Origin: Melitaea cinxia
Lineage: Eukaryota; Arthropoda; Insecta; Lepidoptera; Nymphalidae
Direction: 5' to 3'
DNA: 64,000 nucleotides
Assembly: GCF_905220565.1 (NCBI RefSeq)
Contig: NC_059415.1
Location: 1,594,001-1,658,000 of the forward strand
This document shows, piece after piece, positions 1 to 10,284 of the stretch. Both the position numbers and the translations under genes were made by a program. A model generated the notes under the pieces. It did not search any database and was not told the origin of the DNA. It worked only from the letters and a program-made list of their open reading frames with translations. Numbering within the stretch: position 1 is the first letter of the stretch; the number at the start of each line of letters is the position of its first letter.

Positions 1-717
1 TAATTAAATTTTGCACAGATAAGAAAATTTCTCTAACTTAATTATTATATTCACGAAAAAAAAAAGAATGTGACAAGCAGCTCACCAGGTCTACTAGTTT
101 ATACATATGTAAATCAACAAAAATGAATCACTGATCGTACTAAGCGCATAACTTTCGAAAGACTGCACGAAATTAGATTTTTTTTTTGTTTTTATTTTTG
201 TTAAGACAAGAATTGTAAAAGAAAAATTAAAAAAAATTATAGTACCGACATAAATCACAATTATATTGAACCTTTTTACTTAATTACGATTTATCAGAGA
301 CAGCACCATAAAACTATTTCGTCCTTTAATTAATTCTCATTCCCATACAAATGAAGATGTTCTTATCAACGAACGAGGCTGAATGACGTCCACCACTAAA
401 TTTGTTCCAAATACATCGTAAAACTCATTGGAATGTAAATATTTAAATTTTTAAGTAAAATTTTACTAAAGTGGCCGTACTGCTTCGAGCTTTTGATATG
501 GTATGGTGGGAGTTGCTAGCGTTGAGCGGGAATTTAAAATCGTGAATTTCGAAATCATGTTTTTTGTGCTTCTTTATTTTATGTTTTTGTACAGTTATTT
601 TTTTGCGTTGCACTTATATATACATAGGTATAAATAATTTTAATTAAAATGTTCGAAATTTAAATTCTATCCTATTTTTTGTGTAATTTTGTAGCTCTTA
701 TTTCCTTCTTATATTAC
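1..717. other. Unassigned AT-rich DNA
   Basis: No repeat family, RNA gene or coding similarity was recognised. The stretch holds homopolymer T and A runs and stop codons in every frame. Confidence 0.5.
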
Positions 718-724
718 ATCACTA

Positions 725-815
725 TTCAACTTGTAACATCCCACTGCTGGGCATAAGTTTTCTTTTCCGTGTAGGAGAAGGATTGGTCCTTAATCCACCA
801 CTGCCGGTTGGCGCA
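725..815 (-). repeat. SINE-1 fragment, 3' end
   Basis: On the minus strand this is the SINE-1 3' region: the TTGTAACATCCCACTGCTGG block, a GTAGGAGAAGGATTGG segment and a remnant of the TTAATCCACCAC block. It is truncated before the tRNA-like head and diverged, so an old copy. Confidence 0.75.
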
Positions 816-1323
816 TTATATACTTATATTCTATATTATATACTTTGAAATACCTTTAGATATGCTATCGTATGAGACAACTTTGGAACACTGTTAGCGC
901 ATTGCATGCAAAATCATGAAAAGCTAGTGTAAACTTTTACATAATTGTATTTACGAATCAAGATTATAAGTTAAATCGAGTTTGGCCTTAGTATAATTAA
1001 AAAACTAAAAAAAAATCTTGGAAATTATTCGATTAAAAATAAAATGCACGCATACCAGTAATAAAGGAACAATAATGGAACTTTTGTAAGTTAAAGTTAA
1101 CATCACATTTATATTGAAGGTTTTAAGTAAGAATTAGCATTTTGTGAATACGTGATATTATTATATCTAGCTAACTTGGCGGACTTTGCACCGATTTCTT
1201 ATCATCAATATACCTATTTTTTTTTTTAATTTTCCTTTTTACAAACTTTGTCCTGACAAAAAAAAACATAAAAGAGAAGAATTATCCTATTCCGTGCAAT
1301 GTTTCGGAAGTTTTGCATGTATG

Positions 1324-1331
<8 letters not shown>

Positions 1332-1361
<30 letters not shown>
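1332..1361. repeat. (TA)n microsatellite
   Basis: About 15 uninterrupted TA units, immediately before a perfect palindrome that itself has a TA core. Confidence 0.95.
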
Positions 1362-1363
<2 letters not shown>

Positions 1364-1371
1364 CAATATGA

Positions 1372-1405
1372 ATCGCTGAAATATATATATATATATTTCA
1401 GCGAT
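1372..1405. repeat. 34 bp perfect palindrome
   Basis: The outer arms ATCGCTGAA and TTCAGCGAT flank an alternating AT centre, and all 34 bases equal their reverse complement. It could extrude as a cruciform. It may be a rearranged piece of the adjacent TA microsatellite or a transposon terminal hairpin; no family is assigned. Confidence 0.9.
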
Positions 1406-1681
1406 GAATTCTTTACATATACTATATATCTATTGTAGATAGTTTAATCCGTACTACTAAATAGAAATACAGATATGGAAAAAGCTAAAAAGTTTACAAC
1501 CGCTTACTCCTGGACCTTACACCACACTATCTAAGGTGAACCGAATGATCGCTCCGTCCGTATAAATAAATAAAATAAAAAACGTTTCTGATCCAATTTC
1601 ATTACCGGACTATTTTACGAGCACAGTCCTTACGATTATACAGACAGATTTCAAATGTTGGTTTGATATTTATTTATAAAA

Positions 1682-1852
1682 CTAGCTGCCCAGATAGACT
1701 TCGTTCTGCCAATAATTTTTAGTAAATTCTTTTTTAATTTTTTTTTTCATTATTTAAACCTTCCGTGGGCACATACAAAAAATAAATTAGCTGAATTGAT
1801 AGAGGCATTCTCGAGTTATGCGCTTAGCAACATTCATTTTTATTTATATAGA
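1682..1852 (-). mobile_element. Helitron, non-autonomous (Hel)
   Basis: Read on the minus strand it starts with TC followed by a TATATAAATAAAAATG-type 5' end and finishes with a short GC-rich hairpin and CTAG, the 5'-TC...hairpin-CTRR-3' layout of Helitrons. The internal CCTTCCGTGGGC block recurs in the copy at 26531. No Rep/helicase coding is present, so it depends on an autonomous Helitron elsewhere. Confidence 0.7.
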
Positions 1853-1855
1853 TAA

Positions 1856-3068
1856 ATTTAAATTAGGAACTTTTAAGATTTCTTACATATATTGTATTAA
1901 TGAATGTCTTATAAATACTTACAACGCAAAATTACTCTACTTACACTAAGTTCTAGTAACCCGTAGAAGACAATTTAGGTTATACCATTTTTTTAATAAT
2001 TTTTTTTGAGGCAGGAATGTTCGTGTTAAATTATTTTAATTTTGATTTTTTGATTTTTTTTTCTTATTCCTTTCTTTAAAATTATACTGTTTTGTTTTAG
2101 AATTTAATGAATAAATAATTGCTGCTTATGTAAGCTATATAAATAATAATATTATTATTAATTTCATTAATTATAGTTTCGATACTCTGGGATAAATGTG
2201 TCTCAGATGGGAAAAATACTTATCTACCTATGAATTGTTTTTTTTTCCTCCTTATTTCAAATAAATCTTATTATATTTTATCAAACATCTTGAGACTGTT
2301 ACTTCGTAGTTCCTGTGAAGCATTTTCGTTTGATGAAAACTTAAAATCTTCAGCAGAAAATAAATAGCGTTATTCGAATTGACAAATTCCTGTCCAAGGT
2401 TTTCGGAATTTTGTAATAGATTCAGTAAACAAAGGTAGGCTCAAAGATTTTAATTTATTTGTTTAATTTCAGAAGTGCTTGTAAAGATGCCGATGATTGA
2501 AATATTTTAAATTATTGTGAATGAATGTCTGTTGAAATATCATTTATCAAATTTTCAATTATCAAATTCTTTTTTGAGTATATTTTTAATTGATACCTTT
2601 TCAAATCTTGTGTACACATTTTATTATTTTATCAATACAGGTTTTTTTTATTTACATATATCCTTTTTATTATATATATCTACATTAAAGAAATAAAAAT
2701 GGTTTTTGGGAAATTTAATCTATTTCTATTGGGAAATTTAATAATATTAATGCTATATTGACGTAAAAATGAAAATAATAAAAATTGTCAACTAATTAAT
2801 TTATTTTATGCATATTTTACTAAAAGTTATCTTAAAAAATTCTTTTTTTAAGCTTACGTGCAATAATTAAGTTCGTAGAGTAATCGTAATAAATAGTAAA
2901 TTTTAAAACAGCAAACAAAATGACCAGTCTGTACTTTGATGACTCACTAAGGTTGTTAAAGTACAAAGAAAATACGTCAAAATGTATATAGAAATGGATT
3001 TCATTTGATTAGTAACGCTGTATTTCATGCAAAATATTACCAAACTTGAATAAAAACACAGTTTATAT
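1856..3068. other. Unassigned AT-rich DNA
   Basis: Very AT-rich, with T runs and long stop-dense stretches. No repeat family or exon was recognised. Confidence 0.5.
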
Positions 3069-3069
3069 A

Positions 3070-3245
3070 TATATTTTTTTTAAAGTGTAACTGCGGAGTT
3101 TCTCGCATGTACTTCTCTGCAAAATTTGCATTACGAACCGGTGGTAGCTTCACTTATAAAAATAATTGAAATTTTAATTTGTAAAATGACGATTCGAAGG
3201 TGATTTTGAGGCCCATTTGAATAAATATACTTTTGATTTGATTTG
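3070..3245 (+). mobile_element. LINE-T 3' UTR fragment
   Basis: Contains GTGTAACTGCGGAGTTTCTC, an ACCGGTGGTAGCTTCACTTA block and GTAAAATGACGATTCGAA, then TTTGAATAAATATA and a (TTTGAT)n-like tail. This matches the 3' end of a widespread lepidopteran non-LTR retrotransposon, also present on the minus strand at 25763 and 53635. 5'-truncated; only the UTR remains. Confidence 0.65.
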
Positions 3246-3371
3246 ATTCAACAGCCGTTATATCTAAAGTATTTGAATTTAACGCCAAATAATATTCTCT
3301 AGTATTAGTCTCATGTATTTCAATTGAAGACTAAAGCCTTCGAGTAACGTGTCCTGTCTGTGTTGACTTAT

Positions 3372-3625
3372 AGTGTTGGCTGAGACGCGGATTGACGAAG
3401 GAACTAGTCCAAAAGTTTAAGTCACTCAACGTTCTATGCAACGGGCTATGCTTAGGGTCTCTCTAGGAGATATAATTCTCAGTAAAGATACTATCCATGA
3501 GAGAACAAAAGTAACCGACATAGCCTGTAGAATAAGCAATTTGAAGTGGCAGTGGGGTCACCTGTGTCGCAGGAGCGATGGCTACTAGAGCAGACGTATT
3601 CTGGGTTGGGGTGCTATTTGGCAAT
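3372..3625 (+). pseudogene. RTE retrotransposon ORF, C-terminal fragment (decayed)
   Basis: The plus-strand translation reads VTQRSMQRAM, then VSLGD, then ERTKVTDIA and LKWQWGHLCRRSDG before a stop. This is the segment just upstream of the C-terminus of RTE-type endonuclease/reverse-transcriptase proteins, and the LKWQW..GHLCRR motif is shared with the copy at 5898-6185. There is at least one frameshift near the start, a lost codon in the WQWAGH motif and a premature TAG. It is a dead fragment. Confidence 0.8.
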
Positions 3626-3639
3626 ATAACATGAGCAAA

Positions 3640-4300
3640 GAATTGTGACCCAGATAACAGATTTTTTTTTCTTTTTTGATAGATTGAAAAAAATGCTTAT
3701 AAAATATGTACGATTGAAATTCCTAGACATCTTTAGCCATCAACCCACCCAACACGTGTGCATTGTAGATTATAAATGACGGACTTCTGGATAAAAGAGT
3801 TTTTTATTTATAAGGATATGTTCTCAATCCATCCTTTTTGATTAAAACGTGTTTATTTTATTTAGCCCCAAAGTTTAATGACTTTAAATAAAAACTTGAC
3901 CTTAGAATTTTTTTCGTATCAAAGCGGTCTTGGCACATAATTTTCACGTTACTTTACCTAATAAGATTAATTTCAAGAGCCATCGTCGTCCAAAATTTCC
4001 TGTCTCTTTATTACGGCCAATAATAATACTTCACGGTCATATGCGACTCGAATAAAATGTTCCTGCAGTTTCTCGGGCAAACCTTGCTTATGAAAATTAC
4101 TGCAGCGTTACGTGGTTTGAATAATTTAAAATTATTTCAAGTGTATGAAATATTTTATAACACCTCATATAAGATATTTAGCAATTAGCTTTTATTAATA
4201 AACGTTTTGATAATCTAATTTCAATAAATAATGCGCTGATTATATCTTAATCAGATTTACTTAATCTTTTAAAACTATTATATAAATATGAGAATTTTAT
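3640..4300. other. Unassigned AT-rich DNA
   Basis: Nothing recognised apart from T/A runs between the RTE fragment and the RetC fragment. Confidence 0.5.
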
Positions 4301-4301
4301 A

Positions 4302-4394
4302 CGTCGGTAGCCCGCTTGCGATACTTCTGGTGTTGCAGGCATCTGTAAGCAACGGTAATCGCTTACCATCAGGTGGACACTAAGCTTGGTAGTA
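4302..4394 (+). repeat. RetC fragment, 3' end
   Basis: Shows the RetC 3' blocks GCTTGCGATACTTCTGGTGT, a GGTAATCGCTTACCATCAGG motif and the beginning of the terminal segment. 5'-truncated and lacking a clear A tail. Confidence 0.75.
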
Positions 4395-4936
4395 AATACA
4401 GTGGAGGGGGAACGTAAACTAATTTGTTACCATAGTGGTACAAAAATAATTGGCCATAGTTCATATAGCGGTAGCTTAACGCTATGGTTAGCTTGACTAA
4501 AATCTGACAGAAAATTAATATATAGTTGCTACAGCTAATGACAAATAAACCAACCTCTGGCCCAACTGACCCTTCTTTTCCTCTAAATTTTCTTTTGAGT
4601 TCTTCTAGTCAATAGTATATTAAGGCTCATCTGAAGCCTACAGTCTTCACATGCCACAGTAATTCATATTACATGACCCCTAGCTCTTTTATGACCAATT
4701 ACCATGATACAAAGTTTAATAGTAGATAAAATATGGAAAGCAACAAAGAATTTAGATCATTCTTACGTGATATCGTTATAAAGCTTTATTGTGAGTGGGA
4801 TGATTTGTTGGAACAAATAAAAACAGTATTGACGTGGAAAATTATTGACCTGTAATATCGATAATAGATGAGTTAATAGATGGTATGGGCATAATAGTAA
4901 TAAAAAAATAAATATGTACATAAATATATTTGCCAT

Positions 4937-5022
4937 ACTCACACGGTCATCTGTTCATAAATCAAGTAACTTAATGACTTTGTTATAGATAACGCCCGAC
5001 TGTCCTAGCTACTTCTATCCGA
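4937..5022 (-). repeat. SINE-2 fragment, 3' end
   Basis: On the minus strand it carries the 3' half of SINE-2 (compare 16348 and 52515): ACGGTCATCTGTTC, AGTAACTTAATG and the TAACGCCCGACTGT region, without the tRNA-like head. Confidence 0.6.
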
Positions 5023-5063
5023 CTCCAGACCAGACCTGACTTCACACTTCTGTAACAGAAAGC

Positions 5064-5135
5064 AGGGCCAATGTTCAAGGTAGGGCCAATGCTGAAAGCA
5101 GGGCCAATGCTGAAAGCAAGGCCAATGCCGAAAGC
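5064..5135. repeat. 18 bp tandem repeat, 4 copies
   Basis: Four consecutive 18 bp units of consensus AGGGCCAATGCTGAAAGC. Two units are identical and two are diverged. The unit length is a multiple of 3, so one frame stays open, but there is a TAA nine bases before it and no exon context. Confidence 0.9.
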
Positions 5136-5139
5136 AGGT

Positions 5140-5886
5140 CAGATAAATAGCGCTATTTATACTACGGCCTAGTCAAATATATAAAGATCAGTTCTATAAA
5201 CTAGTTCTTTCACAAGTAAATTAATATTACAAAAAATGACAACAAATGTTTCCTCATCTGCACCAATGCTTTTACAGATTGCCGATGTACAACCGCAGAC
5301 GATTCGACAGTAAATAGGCAATTTAACTAAAAAATCTTACGACTATCAAAGAAATTCCTCAATTTTACAACTTTACTACAGATGCCTTGCAGAGCTTTGG
5401 CGGATATGAATCACGACTTGGGTAATTTCATATGACTCATAGAAAAGCCTCAACGAATTATGAGCCGGTGAAATATTACGAACAAAAAGCAAGTTATACT
5501 GAATGATAGAGTTTGAAGAGAATAGAGAAGGCGTTCGTGGTTCCATGATTGGAGTATCTTAGTTATGTCAATTTTATGATCTTTCATTTTGTAATTCCTA
5601 TGACCTTTCTATTTACTAGATAAGTAAATATAAATAATCCTTTGTCCATTATTAAGCATCAGTTTTTTAGAATGTTATTACAGTTCAAACGCCTTACAGT
5701 CAATGATTCCAGAAATATTACGCAGGAGAATCGCTAGATAACGTGAAACATTTTCATGATCTGTAAACAATTATCACGGATGAGGATTGAAATTTGATAG
5801 TTCATGCAACACAAAGTATCTGTGACTTACTTCCTAAGAAATCCTTCAAAATGTGGATACCGTAAATATTAAAATTTTGATTGCAA
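5140..5886. other. Unassigned DNA
   Basis: Less AT-extreme than its surroundings around 5240-5480. No coding similarity or repeat family was recognised. Confidence 0.4.
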
Positions 5887-5897
5887 TAACAAAGCTA

Positions 5898-6185
5898 TCA
5901 TCATCATCATTTCAGTCTATCGCAGTCCACTGCTGGACATAGGCCTCCCCAAGTTCGCGCCAGACATCCCGGTCTTCCGCAATCCTCATCCAGCCTACAC
6001 CAGCAATCTTACGTAGATCGTCGGTCCAACGGGCCGGAGGACGTCCCACACTGCGTTTGCCAAGACGCGGTCTCCACTCCAGGACCCGTCTACTACAACG
6101 GCCATCGGTCCTGCGACACAGATGACCAGCCCACTGCCACTTCAACTTGCTAATTCTGTGGGCTACCTCGGTTACTTTCGTTCTC
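5898..6185 (-). pseudogene. 5'-truncated RTE insertion with C-terminal RT ORF
   Basis: A minus-strand ORF runs from the insertion's 5' edge (about 6185) to a TGA at 5912. It encodes RTKVTEVAHRISKLKWQWAG, then CRRTDGR, RRVLEWRPR, VGRPPARWTDDLRK and GEAYVQQWTAID. This GRP..RW..DL / W..LGEAYVQQW pattern is the carboxyl end of RTE-type endonuclease/reverse transcriptases. The reading frame is intact, so the copy is fairly young. The 3' end carries a (TGA)n tail (plus-strand TCATCATCAT). The 11 bp repeat TAACAAAGCTA lies at 5887-5897 and 6186-6196, a target-site duplication marking one retrotransposition event. The stop codon lies inside the 3' terminal block. Confidence 0.9.
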
Positions 6186-6199
6186 TAACAAAGCTAATA

Positions 6200-6862
6200 A
6201 GGAAAGAAAGAAAGAAATGTCTACGATAAGAATAAAGCTTCTTATTATAACGATGGTATTTATCAAAAAATAACATATATTTTACAGATACCATTACCAA
6301 ATGGAAATTCTAAGAAATATGTATTCAATTACTAATGGCATGTGGCTGAATAAGTAAATCTTTCGAGTAATAGAAAAGCCCTTTTGTTAAAAAAGTGCTC
6401 TTGCGGAATTTCGAGCACAGACCAAAGATATTTGAATAATTGATATAATGTGATCTTTACCCATCTGCTTAGGCATAAAAATTAAACAATTATTTCCTTT
6501 AGTATGTTTAATTAGTGTATGTGTAATTATCTTGTTTAGTACACACAAATCGTGGAAAAGTAGGCCGAAAAACTGCCTGGCCAGGCTATATTATATTCGG
6601 CGACTGCTATTTAAACCAGACTTTTAGCCCTATGTCATCGTATTCGCAATAAAACAGCACTCATTTTAATGTAAGATTTAAAGTAATCATAACAATATAT
6701 ATAGTATATACCTGTTTATACCTGCCAACCAGTAGTATACCAGAAAAATAATAGAAAATCCAATGTTTGAATTTTCTAGAGGTTTCAAACTGTCTATAGA
6801 TATTAAATTTATTTTTTTAAACTCGTAAAAATATATATATTTTTTCAATTTTGAATGAAATA
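6200..6862. other. Unassigned AT-rich DNA
   Basis: No family recognised. An AT-rich run near 6830 leads into the RetC copy. Confidence 0.5.
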
Positions 6863-6863
6863 C

Positions 6864-7013
6864 AGCTTAGCCGGCAAACAAGCGTACGGCTCACCAGATG
6901 GTAAGCGATTACCGTAGCTTATATGAAGCACCAGAAGCATCGCAAGCGCCAGTCGGGCTACTCCATATTTTGAGCAGGAAATTTTCTACTGTGCCCACCT
7001 CTGTTATTTTACT
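6864..7013 (-). repeat. RetC copy with internal deletion
   Basis: The terminal block GGCAAACAAGCGTACGGCTC and the GGTAAGCGATTACCGTAGCT segment are joined almost directly to CAGTCGGGCTACTCCATATT and GAGCAGGAAATTTTC, so about 130 bases of the usual interior are missing. Confidence 0.85.
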
Positions 7014-7344
7014 GAGTCACCAAATAACTAATAGTATTGGTAAGTCGGCAACTTATGTGCAATTTTACCAACACTTCCACGTTTATCAGATAAGTGAAGA
7101 AAATTACTTCACTTACCAATATCAAAGTGCTAATTTTCTTTAAAGGGTCAATATAGAATAGTGGATAGTATTTTTTGTTCTGGCTGTTATCTCTAAAAAT
7201 AAATCGCAGAAATGTATGTTTGCACATAACTTCCGAATGATTACACCAAACTAGAATATTCTCTTTTTGTCGTTTTTTATTTTCAGGACAAGGTTTGTAT
7301 AAAAGAAAATTTTAATAATCTCCTTCATGTATTTTTCATTCTAC

Positions 7345-7622
7345 ATATCATTTGTAATGGCCATGCAGATGTTTGCCGTGGTCTGGTTTGTGCAGGCTTT
7401 GTAGGTCTCACCGCCGTGCCTCGGAGAGCACGTTAAGCTATCGGTACCGGTTGTTATTATGTACACCTGATAGCGATCGTTACTCATAGTAGGGAATATA
7501 TCCGCCAACCCGCGTTGGAGCAGCGTGGTATCCACCAAAGCTCTATACTCCATAAGCTCTGATCATTCTCCTACATAGGAAAAGAGGCCTATGTCCAGCA
7601 GTGGGATATAGAGGCTGAAGCG
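7345..7622 (+). repeat. SINE-1 copy lacking tRNA head
   Basis: Runs from the TTTGTAATGGCCATGCAG block through GTGCCTCGGAGAGCACGTTA, GATAGCGATCGTTACTCATA and TATCCGCCAACCCGCGTTGG to the terminal GAGGCCTATGTCCAGCAGTG..GGCTGAAG. The head with its A and B boxes is absent. Confidence 0.9.
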
Positions 7623-7624
7623 TA

Positions 7625-7958
7625 TCATTTGCTATATCATATGTACTGCCTTGCTACTATTGGAAGCATACAGAACAGACTAAGCAGAAAATTAAAAAAG
7701 GTTCATATATTCACGAAAAAATGGCACTACGAATTTCGCCAGGTTAGTTGGTAGTTAATATTCAATACAGATTGTAGACCACAGAATTGCGTGCCACGGC
7801 AACTGTCAAACCGCAAACGTACTGGATTCCGTAGTTAATTGTTTAAGGATTAAAAATTAACGCCAGGCTAGCTTCGTATATGGTTTTAATATGCTACTAT
7901 TTTTAATATTGGTTATTAATATGTGGACGACGAATTTATGTTTTTTTTAAATTCGCTT
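7625..7958. other. Unassigned DNA with possible old Helitron debris
   Basis: A phrase near 7725 (ACGAATTTCGCCAGGTTAG) resembles the GC-rich hairpin of Hel elements, but boundaries cannot be drawn. Confidence 0.3.
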
Positions 7959-7960
7959 TT

Positions 7961-8108
7961 TTTTAATTTTTTTTGGTCGTACCAACTCAGAAACCTTTAT
8001 GGACTTTGTGGGCACAACATTTTGCTGAAGATCATGACATGATAAAATGTATAGTTTACGATTCTATAAAGGATATACAGTCAAACATTCATTTATATAT
8101 ATATAGAT
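7961..8108 (-). mobile_element. Helitron-like fragment
   Basis: Shares TTTGGTCGTACCAACTCAGA and the ACATTTTGCTGAAGATCATGA region with the copy at 59467-59603, ending in a CATTCATTTATATATATATAGAT-like 5' edge typical of Hel elements. The CTAG end is not preserved. Confidence 0.5.
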
Positions 8109-8109
8109 A

Positions 8110-8834
8110 GAATTATTATAAATGTCAGTGTACATCTGTCTCGTCTTGATGAAAGTGTGTACATTTACAGTGTCTGAAGGACAATTTGAACAGATCGTTC
8201 TAATTTACTATGATGTAAGTGGCCAAGAGACGCGGTTAAAAGTGACAGCAATGAATCACTATTTTCCTAGAGCAAACACAGGTTCTTAATTATTTCGGGA
8301 AACAGTAGAAATTGAAATTATTTCATCCACCGAATTTCGTTTTAAAAAACTGTGTTAGATCCTGCGGGAAACAGTACAACGTTACAATCGCTACACTCAT
8401 ATATATAAATACATTATAATCCAGAATATTTTACTACGGATGACCTGATGTTTGAAAAGCAACATTTACAGACGCCCGAAATGAAATTAATTTCTCTATT
8501 TGATTTAGACGAACTCGGCCGTTATAATACCTACAACTAACAATATAATTGTTTTAACATTGTAAAGGTATGTTTCACTGTGGTATTAGAATTAATTCCT
8601 TTAGAATAAGTTCTTATTATTCGACGTTCTTGCTCGAAGAGTTTTGATAAATTATTATTCCACAGCTATTTATTACTTTATAATAAGGTTATTTAATTAT
8701 ATGTGTATGCATTTAGGTCCGTATTTTGTACAATTATTAGTATATAGATGTCTGTATATAAGTTCATAATAGGTAGTCGAGAGTACCAACTACACCACGG
8801 CACTTATTTTTCCTTTCTTTACTTGTAATGTGTA
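8110..8834. other. Unassigned AT-rich DNA
   Basis: No recognised element or coding signal. Confidence 0.5.
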
Positions 8835-8835
8835 G

Positions 8836-9182
8836 AATAATTGTGTTTGCAGGCAAACGAAGAAAAACTGACTTCAATTATATCGACAAGTAATACAACG
8901 TAAGTAGACGAAAAAATAGTCAAGTAAATACGCATTATCAAAGATTATTCCATAGGTTGTTAAGAACATAGACATCGGCTTTAGATTAAATTAAAAATCA
9001 TCAAAATCGCTACACCTAGTAAAAGTTATGCAGATTTTCGAGAGATTCCTTCGATTTTTCTGGGATCCCATCATCAGATCCTGATTTTCTTATCATGGTA
9101 CCAAACTAAGGATATCTTCTTTCCAACAAAAAAAGAATTATCAAAATCGGTTCATAAACGACAGAGTTATCCCCGAACATAC

Positions 9183-9250
<68 letters not shown>

Positions 9251-9296
9251 GGGTCGAATTGAGTAACCTTCTCCTTTTTTTGAAGTCGGTTAATAA
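8836..9296 (-). mobile_element. HINE-D copy, both ends present
   Basis: The left edge (sense 3' end) carries the stem-loop GTTTGC-AG-GCAAAC (8845-8858) followed by the subterminal ACTGACTTCAA. The right edge carries TTGAAGTCGGTTAA, the inverse subterminal repeat. The interior holds one core module (TACAACGTAAGTAGACGAAA ... CATCAAAATCG), a second block with GGGATCCCATCATCAGATCC, and a long (AT)n tract. Subterminal inverted repeats, an internal microsatellite and a 3' stem-loop are the layout described for Helentron-derived non-autonomous elements (HINE/DINE-1 type); that class assignment is an inference. Confidence 0.75.
9187..9243. repeat. (AT)n microsatellite inside HINE-D
   Basis: Roughly 28 AT units at the place where other HINE-D copies have short AT runs (for example near 31880), so it expanded inside the element. 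Confidence 0.95.
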
Positions 9297-9299
9297 ATG

Positions 9300-9806
9300 T
9301 TAATAGCTAATGGCAAGTTTGGTATTCTATCTTTCTCTGAATTTATTTACTAGAGATACAATTTTAACGTTTAAATCATACATATTGTCTCAACGATCTA
9401 TCGCTGGCAGGCAAAACCAGAGATAGATTATTGAAAATAGCCATAAGTCGCTCATTGTAGTACATAATCTATAACAAAGTTTAATGTGTATTAGCGATGT
9501 ACAGCAAAGCTTAAATAAACTAATATAATAGACTGAAAAAGTACATCCTGACTACGCCTTGGCGCAGGAATCACAGCAGCGGGAAATAGGACATGGCAAT
9601 TTTTTGTATGGGCAATATATTGATTGTTTTTTTTTATGTCTTGTTGTCTTGGCGGTTGTGCTGGTAACATTTTTTTTTGCCAATTACCTATTTTCCTGTT
9701 TTACAACTTTACATTCAATAAATGTATATCAATTTTTTTAGATACGAATCAATCATAGCTTTTAGACTTAATTGAAATGTACCTTAATTAGTTAAATTTT
9801 ATAAAT
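9300..9806. other. Unassigned DNA
   Basis: Contains a small open frame at 9559-9741 rich in F and L from T runs; no similarity recognised and not called as a gene. Confidence 0.4.
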
Positions 9807-9808
9807 AA

Positions 9809-10014
9809 CTAACTGACTCCGCTAACGTTGTTTTGCTATATATGTTATTGACCCCCCTTAACCTCCCCCCCTTATAACTTAGAGGTATGAAAAATAGATA
9901 TTGGCCGATTCTCAGACCTACCCGATATGCACACAAAATTTCATAAAAATCGGTCAAGCCGTTTCGGAGGAGTATTGTAACTAACATTATGACACGAAAA
10001 TTTTATATATAAGA
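9809..10014 (-). mobile_element. Helitron, non-autonomous
   Basis: Minus-strand reading: TC, ATATATAAAATTTTCGTGTC, the AAACGGCTTGACCGATTTTT motif, GAATCGGCCAATATC, a C/G run, and a terminal hairpin region ending GTCAGTTAG, a degenerate CTAG end. It is a closer relative of the copy at 22207 than of the one at 1682. Confidence 0.8.
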
Positions 10015-10103
10015 TATACTTTAATAAATAAAAGTTAAAAGGACTAATTTTGTTGGATTGGAATTGGATTTATTACGATATAATTAAGGATGGTATTATA
10101 CTG

Positions 10104-10277
10104 AAAATATACAGATCGGTCCTGGGTCGTCTCTTTGTTGACTTGGGCTTCTTTGAAGTTCTTATGTACTATAAGCATCCATGTGATTCGGGATCTTCCT
10201 CCTCCTTTAGTTTCGATATCTGGCACTTTTCTGGTCATGAGGTAGAATGGTCGCCTCATAACCTGTCCGTACCACTG
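10104..10277 (-). pseudogene. RTE/BovB-like reverse transcriptase C-terminal fragment
   Basis: Minus-strand translation begins QWYGQVMRRP, continues MTRKV.DIETKGGGRSRITW and KEAQVNKETTQDRSV. This corresponds to the RWYGHVMRR ... GRP+.TW...V..DL.. ... DR..WR end of RTE-BovB-type LINE proteins, a different lineage from the RTE at 5898. The similarity then fades into non-homologous sequence. No upstream RT domain survives. Identification is from motif memory and could be tested by translated search. Confidence 0.65.
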
Positions 10278-10284
10278 AACTTAA

